Shown here: positions 7,660-14,715 of the stretch, in pieces
How the letters are laid out: every line of letters starts with the position of its first letter
Numbering within the stretch: the first letter of the stretch is position 1
DNA from: an uncultured Treponema sp.
GTDB taxonomy: Bacteria > Spirochaetota > Spirochaetia > Treponematales > Treponemataceae
Assembly: GCA_937900125.1 (NCBI GenBank)
Contig: CALCEK010000066.1
Span: 1-21,280, forward strand
DNA length: 21,280 nucleotides
Direction: 5' to 3'
The notes under the pieces: generated by a model
Told to the model about the DNA's origin: nothing
The model's database searches: none
Seen by the model: only the letters and a program-made list of their open reading frames with translations
Translations under genes and position numbers: made by a program

Positions 7660-8646
7660 TCACAAAAAATTCAAAATCATTGCGCGGACAAAAAGCAAAA
7701 TTGCGCAAGAAAAAATGCTCGCCACATACATTAGTCGATTTGCCCGAAAAATATCTTCTGCCTCTGCTTTGCGCTTTGCATCTCCGAGCGTTGGCTTTTT
7801 TTCTAAGATTCCGCCGTAATATGCAGGACCCGCTAAACGCAACCCTAAAGCTCCCGCAAACGCACTTTCGGTTTGGGCGGAATTGGGACTTTGGTGTTTG
7901 TAACGGTCACGCAAAAAAATTTTAAGCGCGGACAGTGCATCTAAGCGCAAAAATGCGGCGGCTAAAATTGTACAAAATGCGGAAAATCGTGCGGGAATAA
8001 AACCTGCAACGTCATCAGCGCGGGCGGCAAAGCGTCCAAAATATTCGTAGCGGGCATTTTTGTAGCCTATCATTGAGTCCATCGTGTTGACTGCCTTGTA
8101 CAACATTCCGCCGACGGGGCCTGCTAAGAAAATATAAAATGCTGGTGCAATAATCCCATCGTTTGTACTTTCGGCAACGGTTTCTACTGCAGCACGAATT
8201 ACGCCTTCTTCGCTAAGATTTTCTGTATCGCGTCCTACGATTCTGGAAACGGCTTTTCTTGCTCCGCTTAAGTTTTTGTTTTTGAGTTCTTTTGCAACAT
8301 TTGCGCTCTGTCGGCACAAATCATGGGGAGCAATGCAAGTGCAAGCAACAAATGAATCAAATGCAAAACCGACGATGGGATTTATTTTCCAAGCGAACTT
8401 TTGCAAAACAAAAACAATAATTCCGCTTGAAAAAAAAACGCTAAAAAAAAGAAGTGCGCCTTTTGAAAATGCACAAAAAGCGGAATCTTTTGGCGAATAT
8501 AATTTCTTATCTAAAAAGGAAATAAGTTTTCCGATAAAACGCACTGGATGCGGAAACCATTCGGGGTCGCCAAAAATTGCGTCTAAAATAAATGCGGCGG
8601 GGAGTAACAAAAAAATGTAATACTTTACAATAAAATCAGAAAGCAT
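7660..8646 (-). CDS. cbiB: Adenosylcobinamide-phosphate synthase CbiB/CobD
   Basis: 328-residue polytopic inner-membrane protein that joins (R)-1-aminopropan-2-ol phosphate (or the free aminopropanol) to adenosylcobyric acid, closing the lower-loop arm of cobalamin. Family signatures are clear: LDAIFGDPEWFPHPVRFIGK near residues 21-40, EGVIRAAVETVAESTNDGII at about 150-169 and the following PAFYIFLAGPVGGMLYKAVN. Length equals that of typical CbiB (about 310-330). The ATG at 8646 overlaps the end of cobC by 11 bases and has GGGAG 7 bases upstream. It is the last gene of the operon; its substrate partner is the product of the CobD-type decarboxylase encoded upstream. The name clashes with the unrelated decarboxylase called CobD in Salmonella, so CbiB is used here. 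Confidence 0.95.
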   Translation of the reverse strand: MLSDFIVKYYIFLLLPAAFILDAIFGDPEWFPHPVRFIGKLISFLDKKLYSPKDSAFCAFSKGALLFFSVFFSSGIIVFVLQKFAWKINPIVGFAFDSFVACTCIAPHDLCRQSANVAKELKNKNLSGARKAVSRIVGRDTENLSEEGVIRAAVETVAESTNDGIIAPAFYIFLAGPVGGMLYKAVNTMDSMIGYKNARYEYFGRFAARADDVAGFIPARFSAFCTILAAAFLRLDALSALKIFLRDRYKHQSPNSAQTESAFAGALGLRLAGPAYYGGILEKKPTLGDAKRKAEAEDIFRANRLMYVASIFSCAILLFVRAMILNFL

Positions 8647-9241
8647 TTTTTTCTCCCAAAAATGATTCGTAATCTAGTCCTGTAAAAATGCCGTGTTCAT
8701 AGGAAAAGCGAATTTTGTAGCCGCTTCCACATTCGCCCTGCCACTCGTAGCGATTCTTTTTTTCTTGCGGAAACAAAAAGCGCATAAGGCAGAAGATGGT
8801 TCCGCCATGCACACAAAGGCAGCTGGTGTTTGCCTTAAAACCCAAATTTTTAAAAGCGTTTAAAACTCTTGTTTGCATTAAAACAAAACTCTCGCCATTC
8901 GGACAGACATTCGATTCAAAGTCATCGGAAATCCAATTTTGAAAATCAGAATCGTTTTTTAATTCCGCGTATGTTTTTCCTTCAAACTTTCCAAAATTCA
9001 TTTCGCGAAAATCGGGAATGGGAATCTGCGGAATCTTTTGCCACAAAATTTTTGCCGTTTGCGTAGTGCGCAAAAGTCCGCTTGTAAAAATGACGCTGGG
9101 GTTTTCCTTGACTGCCTGACGTTTGGTTTCCAAAGCCAAAATGCCGTTTTTGCACAATGGCTCGTCCGTCCAACCGCAATAGCGTTTTTTTAAATTTGAA
9201 AGTGTCAAGCCGTGCCGAAGCAAAAAAAAACTGCCCGTCAA
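8636..9241 (-). CDS. cobC: Alpha-ribazole-5'-phosphate phosphatase (histidine phosphatase family)
   Basis: 201-residue member of the histidine phosphatase (phosphoglycerate-mutase-like) superfamily, assigned to CobC by its place in the operon; it would remove the phosphate from alpha-ribazole phosphate or adenosylcobalamin phosphate. The phosphohistidine motif is LLRHGLT (R8-H9-G10), followed by FTSGLLRTTQTA (51-62), EMNFGKFEG (79-87, with E79 the probable proton donor) and a second histidine in CVHGGT. I choose a TTG start at 9241 because a full GGAGGTGA site lies just upstream and homology starts directly after it. Longer readings from an ATG at 9331 add 30 residues unlike the family that fall inside cobU. 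The TTG overlaps the cobU stop (TTGA), a sign of translational coupling. A fructose-bisphosphatase-like or general phosphatase role cannot be excluded from sequence alone. Confidence 0.88.
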   Translation of the reverse strand: MTGSFFLLRHGLTLSNLKKRYCGWTDEPLCKNGILALETKRQAVKENPSVIFTSGLLRTTQTAKILWQKIPQIPIPDFREMNFGKFEGKTYAELKNDSDFQNWISDDFESNVCPNGESFVLMQTRVLNAFKNLGFKANTSCLCVHGGTIFCLMRFLFPQEKKNRYEWQGECGSGYKIRFSYEHGIFTGLDYESFLGEKNAF

Positions 9242-10239
9242 AAAATCACCTCCGCAATTCCGCAAAAAACGCGCACCACTGAACTGCATTTTGCAAGTGC
9301 CTGAAGGTAACGTCCGGTTTCTTCGCGCCACAGGCGTTCAAATGGGTCTTGCGGAACTATGCCGCACTGAATGTTGGTCGCAATAAAAATTGTGCCTTGA
9401 GGAAAATCGGTTTTGAGTGGAACATTTTCTTTTGTGCAAAAATAAACGTATTCTTCAAGGTGAGAAAAACACTTTGCCGAAAAATCTGGCGGGGAAAACC
9501 GAGTGCAAACAAAAATTTCGTCTTGTGAAATTGAAAATTGTTTTTTTGCAAATTCTGTTTTTCCTTGCGCGATTCCGCCAAAAATTAACGTCCATTTTTT
9601 TGGGCTTGGCGGAGAAAAAAAATCTTTTGGAAAAGCGTACGCGCCTTTTTTTACAAGCGGGATTCCATTTTGCACTTCTACTACAGTGTCGCAGTTTTCT
9701 GAAAGAAAGCGCAAAACTTTTGCATACAAAAATGCCCAGTCCGCAGTAAAATCTTTTTTGGTTGCGGGTATGACGGTGTTTGCGGAAAGTCCATTTTGCA
9801 CTGAACTAAAATTTGCGCCATTAGCAAAACAAGAAGAAAAAATGTAATCTGAAACAAAAATGACATTGCAAAAACGATTTAGAATTTTTTGTAAAAGTAA
9901 AATTGTACTCTCCCCCGCTCCACAAAAAAAATTCCATTCCCCTTCAAAAAAATCAAAACACAAATTTGTAAACAAAGCCGTGCAAGAGTCAAGCAAAATT
10001 ACACTTTGTTTTGGGAGCGCAGGAAAAGCCGTTTTTCCGTCCCACTCAACTGTTATAAAATTTTTTCCGATTCGATTTTTTTGGTGAGTCGCAATTCGAT
10101 TTTTGTCTTCCTCATCTTGCGCTCGCATTGTGGCAATGTAATAAATGTCGCACTTTTTTTGCTCAGAAATTTGCAACGCGAGTTTTTCTGCCAAATTGGA
10201 TTTTCCACTTTTGCTTCCGCCCAAAAACAACGTTTTCAT
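9238..10239 (-). CDS. cobU: Double CobU-type adenosylcobinamide kinase / adenosylcobinamide-phosphate guanylyltransferase
   Basis: 333 residues, almost twice a normal CobU (about 180). The first half has the P-loop GGSKSGKS (7-14), YYIATM (33-38) and the segment RIATHQKNR with H52 in the place of the histidine that is guanylylated in Salmonella CobU. Where CobU normally has a TNEVGxGIVP-like segment, it instead reads FVSDYIFSSCFANG. The second half restarts at about 216 with a P-loop-like GGIAQGKT (221-228), lacks an obvious counterpart of the histidine segment, but has ATNIQCGIVPQDPFERLWRE (about 287-306) and the typical CobU ending with a conserved ETGRYLQAL. The two halves thus keep complementary parts of the active site, consistent with duplication and division of labour in one chain. 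It phosphorylates adenosylcobinamide and transfers GMP from GTP to form adenosylcobinamide-GDP. Start at 10239 with TGAGG upstream; it lies 6 bases after cobT and overlaps cobC. Confidence 0.85.
   Translation of the reverse strand: MKTLFLGGSKSGKSNLAEKLALQISEQKKCDIYYIATMRAQDEEDKNRIATHQKNRIGKNFITVEWDGKTAFPALPKQSVILLDSCTALFTNLCFDFFEGEWNFFCGAGESTILLLQKILNRFCNVIFVSDYIFSSCFANGANFSSVQNGLSANTVIPATKKDFTADWAFLYAKVLRFLSENCDTVVEVQNGIPLVKKGAYAFPKDFFSPPSPKKWTLIFGGIAQGKTEFAKKQFSISQDEIFVCTRFSPPDFSAKCFSHLEEYVYFCTKENVPLKTDFPQGTIFIATNIQCGIVPQDPFERLWREETGRYLQALAKCSSVVRVFCGIAEVIF
9246..9253 (-). promoter_or_regulatory. Strong Shine-Dalgarno site that sets a TTG start for cobC
   Basis: GGAGGTGA on the minus strand is within the last codons of cobU, with seven bases between GGAGG and the TTG at 9239-9241. 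The perfect site and coupling overlap support the TTG as start. Confidence 0.7.
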
Positions 10240-10245
10240 TTTGCC

Positions 10246-11322
10246 TCACAAATTTTTTAAATACGAAGAATCGATTGCCGCTTCGGAAAAACTTGCCATG
10301 CCACTCATCATCGCTTCTGCTGCCAAAAGAATTTGGAACGCAAGCGGGCAACCACTCCCCTCGCCTAGCCGCATTTGCAAATTTAAGTATGGCGTTATGC
10401 CGATTTCTTTACACGCAATTTTAAAGCCTGGCTCTGCGGATTCGTGCGACGCGAAAATGTAATCTTTTACAACGGGCGTTAATCGGTATGCGCAAAGAGC
10501 TGCAACTACGGAAATGAATCCGTCAATGACGATGGGGAGCGATTGTTCTGCCGCGCCCAAAAAAACTCCGCACATTGCCGCAATGTCCAATCCGCCGACT
10601 GTGTGCATAATTTCCAAAACAGAATTTTTTTGTAAGCGATGAAACGAGAGAGCTTCTTTTATTACAGATTTTTTGTGAGCAAAATTTAAATCTGACAATC
10701 CGCTTCCGCGCCCAACAATTTTTTCCGCATCTTCTTCGGTGAGTGCGCACAAAACCGCCGCTGACGTGCTTGTGTTTCCGATTCCCATTTCGCCAGTTCC
10801 CAAAAGGGAAATCCCAAAAGTCTTTGCCTCTTTTGCTAAATCCATTCCAAGTAAAATTGCGCGAATTGCTTCTGATTTTGAAAATGCCTCTTTGCGCAAA
10901 AATGATTCTGTTCCGCGCCGAATATGTTTGTCAAGCACTAGTGGATTTTTGCTTTGCTCAATCATTCCAACGTCCACCACCTGAACTTCATCTCCAAAAA
11001 AACGCGCCAAACTTGACATTCCCGTTTTTCCTTGAGTCATATTTTCTGCTTGCGAAAGCGTTACGGACTGCGGTGTTACAGAAACGCCTTCTTGCACAAT
11101 TCCATTATCTGCGCACAAAACAATAATGCGCCGTTTTTGGAGCGGAACAAAAAGTTTTTGCGAAATACAAGAAAGCTGAACGGCAATTTCTTGTAGGCGA
11201 CCTAAACTTCCTGGCGGCATAGCAAGTGTTTGTTGAAAGGCTTTTGCTTTTTCTCCAAAGCTTTTATCTGTTTCTTTGATTTTTGAAATTCGTTCCATTA
11301 AGATTTTTTCTTCTGCGTCCAT
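10246..11322 (-). CDS. cobT: Nicotinate-nucleotide--dimethylbenzimidazole phosphoribosyltransferase
   Basis: 358-residue enzyme that transfers phosphoribose from nicotinate mononucleotide to a lower-ligand base (5,6-dimethylbenzimidazole or another benzimidazole, or adenine in some anaerobes) to give alpha-ribazole phosphate. Signatures: MPPGSLGRLQEIA at about 34-46, ADNGIVQEGVSVTPQSVT, GEMGIGNTSTSAAV, GRGSGL, and the C-terminal RLGEGSGCPLAF, where E321 corresponds to the catalytic base (E317 in Salmonella). Length matches CobT. The start at 11322 is chosen over an ATG at 11358 because GGAG lies 8 bases before it; the ATG overlaps the stop of the upstream gene (TAATG), indicating coupled translation. 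Which base is attached cannot be read from the sequence. Confidence 0.95.
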   Translation of the reverse strand: MDAEEKILMERISKIKETDKSFGEKAKAFQQTLAMPPGSLGRLQEIAVQLSCISQKLFVPLQKRRIIVLCADNGIVQEGVSVTPQSVTLSQAENMTQGKTGMSSLARFFGDEVQVVDVGMIEQSKNPLVLDKHIRRGTESFLRKEAFSKSEAIRAILLGMDLAKEAKTFGISLLGTGEMGIGNTSTSAAVLCALTEEDAEKIVGRGSGLSDLNFAHKKSVIKEALSFHRLQKNSVLEIMHTVGGLDIAAMCGVFLGAAEQSLPIVIDGFISVVAALCAYRLTPVVKDYIFASHESAEPGFKIACKEIGITPYLNLQMRLGEGSGCPLAFQILLAAEAMMSGMASFSEAAIDSSYLKNL

Positions 11323-12659
11323 TATTTTTTCTCCAAACATTTTAAAATGCTCGAACATAATTTTTCGTTTTGTTCGGGAAGCAAAATTGCGGTTCTAAAA
11401 AAATCTTCGCCTAAACCAAAATACAAAGAACAGTCCCGAATAAGAATCTGGTGTTTTTGCAAAAGCATTTTGCTGAGATTTTTGTCCGCCTTAAAAAGCA
11501 AAAAATTTGCATCGGAAGGAAAAACTGTAAATCCAAAGTCGCTAAATTTTTTGTAAAATTTTTCTTTTTCTTCTTTTACAAGTTTGCGCGTTTGTAAAAG
11601 ATACGAATCTAAATCGGACAAAGAAGAAAGGCAAGCTAAACCTGCGCACTGTGCAAGCGAGGAAACAGCCCACTCACTTTGAAAAAATTTGAGTTTTAAA
11701 ATCAAATCAGTATTCGGAGAAAAACACATTCCTAAACGCAAACCTGGAAGCGCAAAGATTTTTGTAAACGCATCAAGAACTACAATTTTATTGTACTCAG
11801 AAAAAAATTGAACCGCACTCGTTTTCCAACCATCTTCGGCAAAGCCCAAAAAACATTCATCAAAAAAAATCCAAGTGTCAGTTTTTTTGCAAACGCGAAT
11901 CAATTCTTTTTTTTGCTCAAGCGAGAAATTTTTTCCATAAGGATTTGCTGGACTGCAAATAAAAATTGCATCGGGTTTTATTTTTTCTATTGCAAGCAAA
12001 ATAGAATCGTCAAAAGAAAAATCATTTTCCGCAAAAAGACGCACCCGATGAATCGCACATTGCACCGACAAAAGCGAACGCTCGTAGCCTGAAAAACTTG
12101 GTTCAACAATAATCGCGCTCCGCAAAAAAAGTGCGTGTACAAAAGTTTGAATTAAATCGCTTGCGCCGTTCCCGAACAAAATCTGATTGCGCGGAATATT
12201 TCTAAAAGCGGAAAGTGCATTTGTAAGTTCCGTGCAATTTGGGTCGGGATAGGAAATAACTGAATCAATTTTTTCCTGAAGATTCTTTTTTACATTTTCC
12301 ATTAGCCCAAGCGGATTTATGTTTACAGAAAAATCGAGTGAAACATTTTGTTTTGTCTGCAAAAAATTTGCGCCCCCATGAATAAATTGTTTTGAAAAAT
12401 CAGGCGTTTTTTTTGTTCTAAGATAATTCATTATGCGCTCGTAATTTTCTATATTATGAGGAAATACGCAATCTATGCAACTTTTAATTTTGCCGTTTTC
12501 TTTTTGAATGTACTTTGGATTTCCAGGGCATGGATTTAAAGAGTAAAGCGGACAAAAGCAAAATAGACAATTCATTTTTCCATCGGAGTCGCCAGAAATT
12601 TTGTGGCAGGGAAAAGATGCGCACGAATGATTTTCAAAATAGCGGGCGGAATTTTGCAT
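11322..12659 (-). CDS. cobD: L-threonine-O-3-phosphate decarboxylase (CobD type) with N-terminal cysteine-rich domain
   Basis: 445-residue fusion. Residues 1-80 are a cysteine-rich small domain (PF04071 type): NHSCASFPCHK, CLFCFCPLY (31-39), NPCPG and SCIDCVFPH, with cysteines and histidines spaced for metal binding; in other genomes this domain often accompanies cobalamin genes, but its role is not known. Residues of about 90-445 form a fold-type I PLP enzyme of the histidinol-phosphate aminotransferase/CobD group: HGGAN (94-98), SVNINPLG (111-118), SPANPYG (236-242), FFDECFLGF (265-273), and FTKIFALPGLRLG (298-310) with K300 as PLP lysine. CobD makes (R)-1-aminopropan-2-ol phosphate for CbiB, encoded four genes downstream, and the operon context decides for CobD over HisC. 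The ATG at 12659 has GGAG 8 bases upstream and lies 2 bases after the cbiA stop. Confidence 0.9.
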   Translation of the reverse strand: MQNSARYFENHSCASFPCHKISGDSDGKMNCLFCFCPLYSLNPCPGNPKYIQKENGKIKSCIDCVFPHNIENYERIMNYLRTKKTPDFSKQFIHGGANFLQTKQNVSLDFSVNINPLGLMENVKKNLQEKIDSVISYPDPNCTELTNALSAFRNIPRNQILFGNGASDLIQTFVHALFLRSAIIVEPSFSGYERSLLSVQCAIHRVRLFAENDFSFDDSILLAIEKIKPDAIFICSPANPYGKNFSLEQKKELIRVCKKTDTWIFFDECFLGFAEDGWKTSAVQFFSEYNKIVVLDAFTKIFALPGLRLGMCFSPNTDLILKLKFFQSEWAVSSLAQCAGLACLSSLSDLDSYLLQTRKLVKEEKEKFYKKFSDFGFTVFPSDANFLLFKADKNLSKMLLQKHQILIRDCSLYFGLGEDFFRTAILLPEQNEKLCSSILKCLEKK

Positions 12660-12661
12660 AA

Positions 12662-13051
12662 CTACTGCTCCAAAAAATCTGCAATAAATTCTGGACAAGA
12701 ATCATAATACAGATGCGGAAAACCTGCAAGTGTGTTTTCAAAAGAAACTATGCTTTTCCATTTTTCACCCGTGGCCGCCTTTTGCGCAAAAAAAGCCGAG
12801 CCGTTGTTTGTGCTTTCAAAATAATGAAATTCGTGTCCTTTAATTGAATGGAATTTTTTCCCTTCACAATTCGTGTACTCCGCATAGCCAAATCTTATGA
12901 GCTTGTGTGCATAAAAGGACTCACCTTTAATAGCACCTACCATTTTAAACTTTTGCCCTTCTTTTGTTGACAAAAATTGTTGCAAATATAAAAAACCGCC
13001 GCACTCTGCCAAAACTTTTGAACCATTTTTTACAGCACAAAAAATATCTTG
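12662..13051 (-). CDS. cbiA: Cobyrinic acid a,c-diamide synthase CbiA, C-terminal fragment (5' part lost at the contig join)
   Basis: About 129 residues of the glutaminase (class I GATase, CobB/CobQ-like) domain of CbiA. The nucleophile motif is VLAECGGFLYL (13015-12983), with its Cys starting glutamine hydrolysis. Further on are the GHEFHYFES segment, a clear CbiA signature, and a normal C-terminus. CbiA amidates the a and c side chains of cobyrinic acid (or hydrogenobyrinic acid) using glutamine and ATP. A whole protein has about 450 residues; the ATP-binding N-terminal two thirds are absent because the frame runs at about 13,045-13,055 straight into the other strand-matched gene from a GC-rich genome. 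There is no start codon of its own; a TTG at 13012 falls in the middle of the active-site motif and is not a start. It was evidently the gene ahead of cobD in the operon. Confidence 0.88.
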   Translation of the reverse strand, partial: QDIFCAVKNGSKVLAECGGFLYLQQFLSTKEGQKFKMVGAIKGESFYAHKLIRFGYAEYTNCEGKKFHSIKGHEFHYFESTNNGSAFFAQKAATGEKWKSIVSFENTLAGFPHLYYDSCPEFIADFLEQ

Positions 13052-13056
13052 CGCCG
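13045..13056. other. Chimeric junction between two genomes
   Basis: On the minus strand the lyase frame reads ...NFRIYWDG down to about 13,053, while the CbiA frame begins QDIFCAVKNG at 13,051. GC content changes abruptly from about 38% to about 67% across the point. Both genes are cut in conserved domains and no transposase, att site, tRNA or terminal repeat is present. The exact base cannot be fixed without the intact parents. Confidence 0.85.
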
Positions 13057-14534
13057 TCCCAGTAGATGCGGAAGTTGTCGCTGACGCCGCTCTTCACCAG
13101 TCCGCTGATGTGGTCGCTGGTGACGCAGCTGATGGGCGTGTCGTGTGCAGAGAACGCCATGGCGCCCGGATAGTCATTGCAGAAGTTGCCGGCCATGCAT
13201 CGCCCGTCGTCGTTGCTGCCTGTCATGCGGTAGCGTATCTTCGACGTGGTGGCGTCGCGGTAGTTGTTGGCAGGTCTGTCCTCATTGCAGGCAAAAATCT
13301 CATGCCCGTGGGTATAGGGGTCGAAGTCGCCATGGTGCTGTGCATCACCGTGGCCCAGTCCGGTGGTGGAGAGGCCCTTGCCGTTGTCGTCGATGACCAT
13401 GGAGCCGAAGCATATCTCGTCGCGTCCGTCCCAGTCCACGTCGGCAATGGCATAGTTATGGTAGCCCTGCCCGTAGTAGGGCGAGCCGCTGGTGTTATTG
13501 GTCCATGTCCAGCGGGTGCTGAGCTGGTGGGTCACGGGGTCCACGTCGTAGGCAATCATCTTGTGGCGCGTGTAGATGCCGCGAGCCAGGAAGATGCTGG
13601 GACGGCGGCCGTCGAGATAGGGAGCACCGAAGAAATGCTTCGTAGAGCGGTGGCCGTAGCCGTCGCCCCAAGCCGCGTTGAGATCGGTCTCACCGCTCTC
13701 AAGTCGCTTCAGGGGATAGTCCATAACCACATAGGGCTTTCCTGTGGCACCGTCCATGTACACCAGGTACTCAGAACCCTCGTGCACGAACCACTGTCCG
13801 CTGCTGGTAGCGGCGAGGTAGTTCTTCGTCTTGTCGCCGATGACATACTCCGTACCGTCGGCCATGTGTATGACGGTGCCGTCGGCGGCACGCATCAAGG
13901 CCTCGGCACGGCCGTCCTGGTCCCAGTCGTAGGCCACGATGTTCTGCTCATTGTTCTGGAAGTCGGCCATGTTCGGCCCCAGGTCAACCCACCAAAGGCG
14001 TGTGCCGTCGAGCTTGTACACCTCGAAGATGAAGTACTCGCCGTTATAGCCGGCCTTCTGGTAGCTGGTGCCGGCCCAGCTCTGGTTGTCGAGCTTCAGC
14101 AGAATCTCCACCTCGCCGTCGCCGTCCACATCGGCACAGCAGGCATCGTTGGGCACATAGGTAGAGGTAAGGGTGCCGTGGTTCATCTTTATCTCTTTGT
14201 AATGGGCAGTCCAAGGCGTCAGAGCGGCACACTGCTGCTGCTCCACGCCGCGCACCACGGCGCTCACCGTATAACTGGAGGCGGTGGAGCCGCCGGTGTC
14301 GGTGTAGTTAGAGACACTGAGGCCGTCGGCGATGAGCACGCCGTCGCGATAGAGGTTGTAAGTCACATCATAGTACTCCTCGCCCAGCACACGCCATGAG
14401 CAGTACACGCCGCCAGTCACCTTGACGGCCACCAGGCCACGGTCCAGCCGGTCCGTGGCACGCTGCGCACTGGCCGTTGCCGTGCCCATCAGGCAGACCA
14501 TCGCCAGTAGCAAAACTTTCTTCATCTTTCTCAT
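13052..14534 (-). CDS. Secreted rhamnogalacturonan lyase (PL11 type), 3' end lost at the contig join
   Basis: About 494 residues of a polysaccharide lyase family 11-type enzyme, which cleaves the rhamnose-galacturonate backbone of rhamnogalacturonan I by beta-elimination. The signal peptide is MKKVLLLAMVCLMGTATASA (from the second ATG, at 14525). Then RATDRLDRGLVAVKVTGGVY opens the N-terminal beta-sandwich, followed by the eight-bladed propeller region with Ca-binding-like acidic repeats: DVDGDGEVE, DWDQDGRAE and DVDWDGRDE, plus WGDGYGHRS and GLGHGDAQHHGDF. The conserved NFRIYWDG is the last native sequence; about 150-190 residues that should follow are missing when compared with the neighbouring paralogue. 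The open frame continues for some 36 codons to 12,945 into foreign DNA, so the apparent 529-residue protein is artificial. No Shine-Dalgarno site, as usual in Bacteroidota. Divergent from a second lyase gene. Confidence 0.88.
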
Positions 14535-14600
14535 TGTTATATGTTGCGTTATCGTTAATTGGTCACTTTACCACCTGTTAGTTATATCGTGTTTAAGCTG

Positions 14601-14608
14601 CAAAAATA
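14601..14608 (-). promoter_or_regulatory. Bacteroidota -7 promoter box of the truncated lyase
   Basis: TATTTTTG on the minus strand matches TAnnTTTG, the -7 element of the Bacteroidota primary sigma factor, 66 bases before the ATG at 14534. The -33 element is not clear. Confidence 0.45.
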
Positions 14609-14683
14609 ACGAAAAAAGATGAAACGACCGAAAAAAACATCTTTTTTTTTGTACTACAGCCCAATTATTCCATTTATTTTTTG

Positions 14684-14691
14684 TAAGTTTG
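14684..14691 (+). promoter_or_regulatory. Bacteroidota -7 promoter box of the full-length lyase
   Basis: TAAGTTTG matches TAnnTTTG exactly and lies 24 bases before the ATG at 14716. A good TTTG -33 partner at the usual 19-21 bp is not visible. The resulting leader would be short. Confidence 0.5.
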
Positions 14692-14715
14692 CAACCAAAA
14701 TCAAACCAAATCATC

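Noticed and set aside
13110..14399. 429-codon plus-strand frame opposite the truncated lyase
   Set aside because: Valine/alanine/histidine/glycine-rich shadow typical of the opposite strand of a GC-rich gene; the minus strand has clear lyase motifs and a signal peptide.
12945..14534. One continuous 529-codon minus-strand frame joining a rhamnogalacturonan lyase to a short basic tail
   Set aside because: The last 36 codons are cbiA DNA read in the wrong frame; the real cbiA frame is intact one base off. It is a product of the contig join and not a fusion protein.
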